Shown here piece after piece: positions 62,500-64,000 of a DNA stretch of 64,000 nucleotides. The stretch is from Blautia massiliensis (ex Durand et al. 2017) (GTDB lineage Bacteria > Bacillota > Clostridia > Lachnospirales > Lachnospiraceae). A model generated the notes under the pieces. The model saw only the letters and a list, made by a program, of their open reading frames with translations, made no database searches and was not told where the DNA came from. The stretch spans positions 247,581 to 311,580 of the forward strand of contig NZ_LN913006.1 of assembly GCF_001487165.1 (NCBI RefSeq). The letters run 5' to 3'. Position numbers and translations under genes: made by a program. Numbering within the stretch: the stretch's first letter is position 1; the number at the start of each line of letters is the position of its first letter.

Positions 62500-64000
62500 A
62501 TGAATGAGTTCAAATTAAAAGCCCCATACAAGCCAACCGGCGATCAGCCCCAGGCCATCGAGAAATTGGTCGAGGGATTTAAAGAAGGCAACCAGTTCGA
62601 GACTTTGCTGGGTGTCACAGGCTCCGGTAAGACCTTCACCATGGCGAACGTTATCGCTCGGTTAAATAAACCAACTCTGGTACTTGCTCACAATAAAACA
62701 CTGGCGGCCCAGCTTTACGGCGAGATGAAAGAATTTTTTCCTGAGAACGCAGTGGAATATTTTGTCTCCTACTACGACTACTACCAGCCGGAGGCTTACG
62801 TTCCGTCCACAGACACCTACATCGCCAAGGATGCATCCACCAACGACGAGATCGATAAACTCCGCCTTTCTGCCACAGCGGCCTTATGTGAGCGGAAAGA
62901 CGTGATCGTAGTTTCATCGGTATCCTGTATTTATGGCCTGGGTGCGCCGCAGGAATTTTTTGATATGATGATCTCACTTCGGCCGGGGATGGAGAAGGAT
63001 CGTGACGAGGTTATCAAACAGCTGATCGATATCCAGTATACAAGAAATGAGATGGATTTCCACCGAGGAACATTCCGGGTGCGTGGCGATGTGCTGGAGA
63101 TCTTTCCGGCTAACTCTACAGACCGGGCGGTGCGCGTGGAATTTTTTGGAGATGAGATCGAGCGGATCACAGATATCGATGTGCTTACCGGCGAAATCAA
63201 AAGTGTGGAAAGCCATGCGGCCATTTTCCCGGCGTCCCATTATGTTGTGCCTCAGGAGCAGATCCGCCGTGCTGCGGATGCCATCCTGGAAGAGATGAAA
63301 CAGCAGGTGGAATATTTCAAAAGTGAGGACAAACTGATCGAAGCCCAGCGGATTGCCGAGCGTACCAACTTTGATGTGGAGATGATGAAGGAAACCGGAT
63401 TCTGTTCCGGAATTGAGAACTATTCCAGACATCTTACCGGGCTTGCACCAGGGCAGCCACCGTATACACTGATGGATTACTTCGGAGATGATTTTTTACT
63501 TATTATAGATGAGTCCCATAAGACAGTTCCCCAGGTTGGCGGTATGTATGCCGGTGATCAGAGCCGTAAACAGACACTGGTGGATTACGGCTTCCGACTT
63601 CCATCTGCCAAGGATAACCGTCCATTGAGCTTTGATGAATTCGAGAACAAGCTTGACCAGGTAATGTTTGTATCTGCGACACCGGGAGAATATGAATATG
63701 ACCATGAGCTTCTCCGCGCAGAGCAGATCATCCGTCCTACAGGGCTTCTTGATCCGAAGGTGGAGGTGCGTCCGATCGAAGGACAGATCGATGATCTTGT
63801 AGCAGAAGTAAATAAGGAAATTGAAAAGAAAAATAAAGTCCTGATCACGACTCTGACCAAACGTATGGCAGAGGACCTTACCGATTATATGAAGGATCTG
63901 GGAATCCGTGTCCGATACCTTCATTCAGACATTGACACTCTGGAACGTGCGGAAATCATCCGCGATATGCGCCTGGATGTGTTTGATGTGCTGGTCGGGA
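62500..64000 (+). CDS. uvrB: Excinuclease ABC subunit B, partial at window edge
   Basis: The first 500 residues of UvrB, the damage-verifying helicase of nucleotide excision repair. Walker A is GVTGSGKT, the beta-hairpin [12 protein letters not shown] follows, and motif II is IDESHKT (many homologues have DESHVT). Helicase motifs LSF-like and VSATPGEYE and the start of the second RecA domain ([14 protein letters not shown]) are present. The frame is open at the window end. GGAGGG precedes the ATG at 62500. Confidence 0.97.
   Translation, partial: MNEFKLKAPYKPTGDQPQAIEKLVEGFKEGNQFETLLGVTGSGKTFTMANVIARLNKPTLVLAHNKTLAAQLYGEMKEFFPENAVEYFVSYYDYYQPEAYVPSTDTYIAKDASTNDEIDKLRLSATAALCERKDVIVVSSVSCIYGLGAPQEFFDMMISLRPGMEKDRDEVIKQLIDIQYTRNEMDFHRGTFRVRGDVLEIFPANSTDRAVRVEFFGDEIERITDIDVLTGEIKSVESHAAIFPASHYVVPQEQIRRAADAILEEMKQQVEYFKSEDKLIEAQRIAERTNFDVEMMKETGFCSGIENYSRHLTGLAPGQPPYTLMDYFGDDFLLIIDESHKTVPQVGGMYAGDQSRKQTLVDYGFRLPSAKDNRPLSFDEFENKLDQVMFVSATPGEYEYDHELLRAEQIIRPTGLLDPKVEVRPIEGQIDDLVAEVNKEIEKKNKVLITTLTKRMAEDLTDYMKDLGIRVRYLHSDIDTLERAEIIRDMRLDVFDVLVG

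Noticed and set aside
1-64000. tRNA, rRNA, CRISPR-Cas or prophage genes
   Set aside because: None recognised by eye on either strand; a dedicated tRNA and RNA-family scan was not possible here.

Overview
The window looks like the chromosome of an anaerobic gut Firmicute of the Lachnospiraceae, possibly Blautia-like. This is inferred from the Lachnospiraceae-type small families (DUF2974, DUF6483-like), the gapA-pgk-tpiA-gpmI order, the BspA-like surface protein, the eut-type shell genes and the clear sigma-A promoters with AGGAGG-type ribosome sites. No rRNA, tRNA, CRISPR array or prophage was seen.

Layout. 1-4.7 kb: a partial Lys/Glu-rich repeat protein and a HisJ-like PHP phosphatase on the minus strand, then gapA, pgk and tpiA. 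4.8-8.1 kb: a divergent Xre regulator/small membrane protein pair, a DUF2974 hydrolase and homoserine dehydrogenase. 8.2-15.7 kb: gpmI, a MATE exporter, an L,D-transpeptidase, a small membrane protein, and a minus-strand HAD phosphatase-MATE pair. 15.7-24.8 kb: a MITE-like repeat, sfsA, mutY-glycosyltransferase, a PAP2 protein, a lipid kinase, an orphan OmpR-type regulator, topB, a DUF6483-like gene and a YkgJ-like gene.

24.9-39.2 kb is the most distinctive region. Two LysR regulators flank a chorismate mutase-like/shikimate kinase fusion. Next come a TIM-barrel enzyme, an OYE-type flavin/Fe-S enoate reductase, a shikimate dehydrogenase, a YdiN-like MFS transporter and a second permease. A converging minus-strand operon holds a second OYE-type reductase, a YdiB-like quinate/shikimate dehydrogenase and type I dehydroquinate dehydratase (aroD). 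A common AATCTATRRAT-type motif occurs in three control regions of this cluster. Together these genes look like an uptake and conversion system for quinate/shikimate-type hydroaromatic acids, possibly including reduction of the ring double bond and feeding of shikimate into chorismate synthesis.

39.4-45 kb: a Nudix hydrolase, then a minimal microcompartment set (two EutS/PduU-type shell proteins and an EutP-type GTPase) without any recognisable encapsulated enzyme. It is followed by an AGCS amino-acid symporter behind a terminator-ended leader, and an amidohydrolase. 45-50 kb: a very large secreted BspA-type leucine-rich-repeat protein.

50.1-62.5 kb reads as an AT-richer accessory region. 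It holds an orphan nucleotidyltransferase, an unknown membrane protein, a complete-looking IS200/IS605 element with tnpA, tnpB and a likely omega-RNA, a lactose module (AraC, GH2 beta-galactosidase, GPH symporter, second AraC), a NagD-like phosphatase and a small CpeT-like protein. The window ends inside uvrB, which is preceded by a large inverted repeat.
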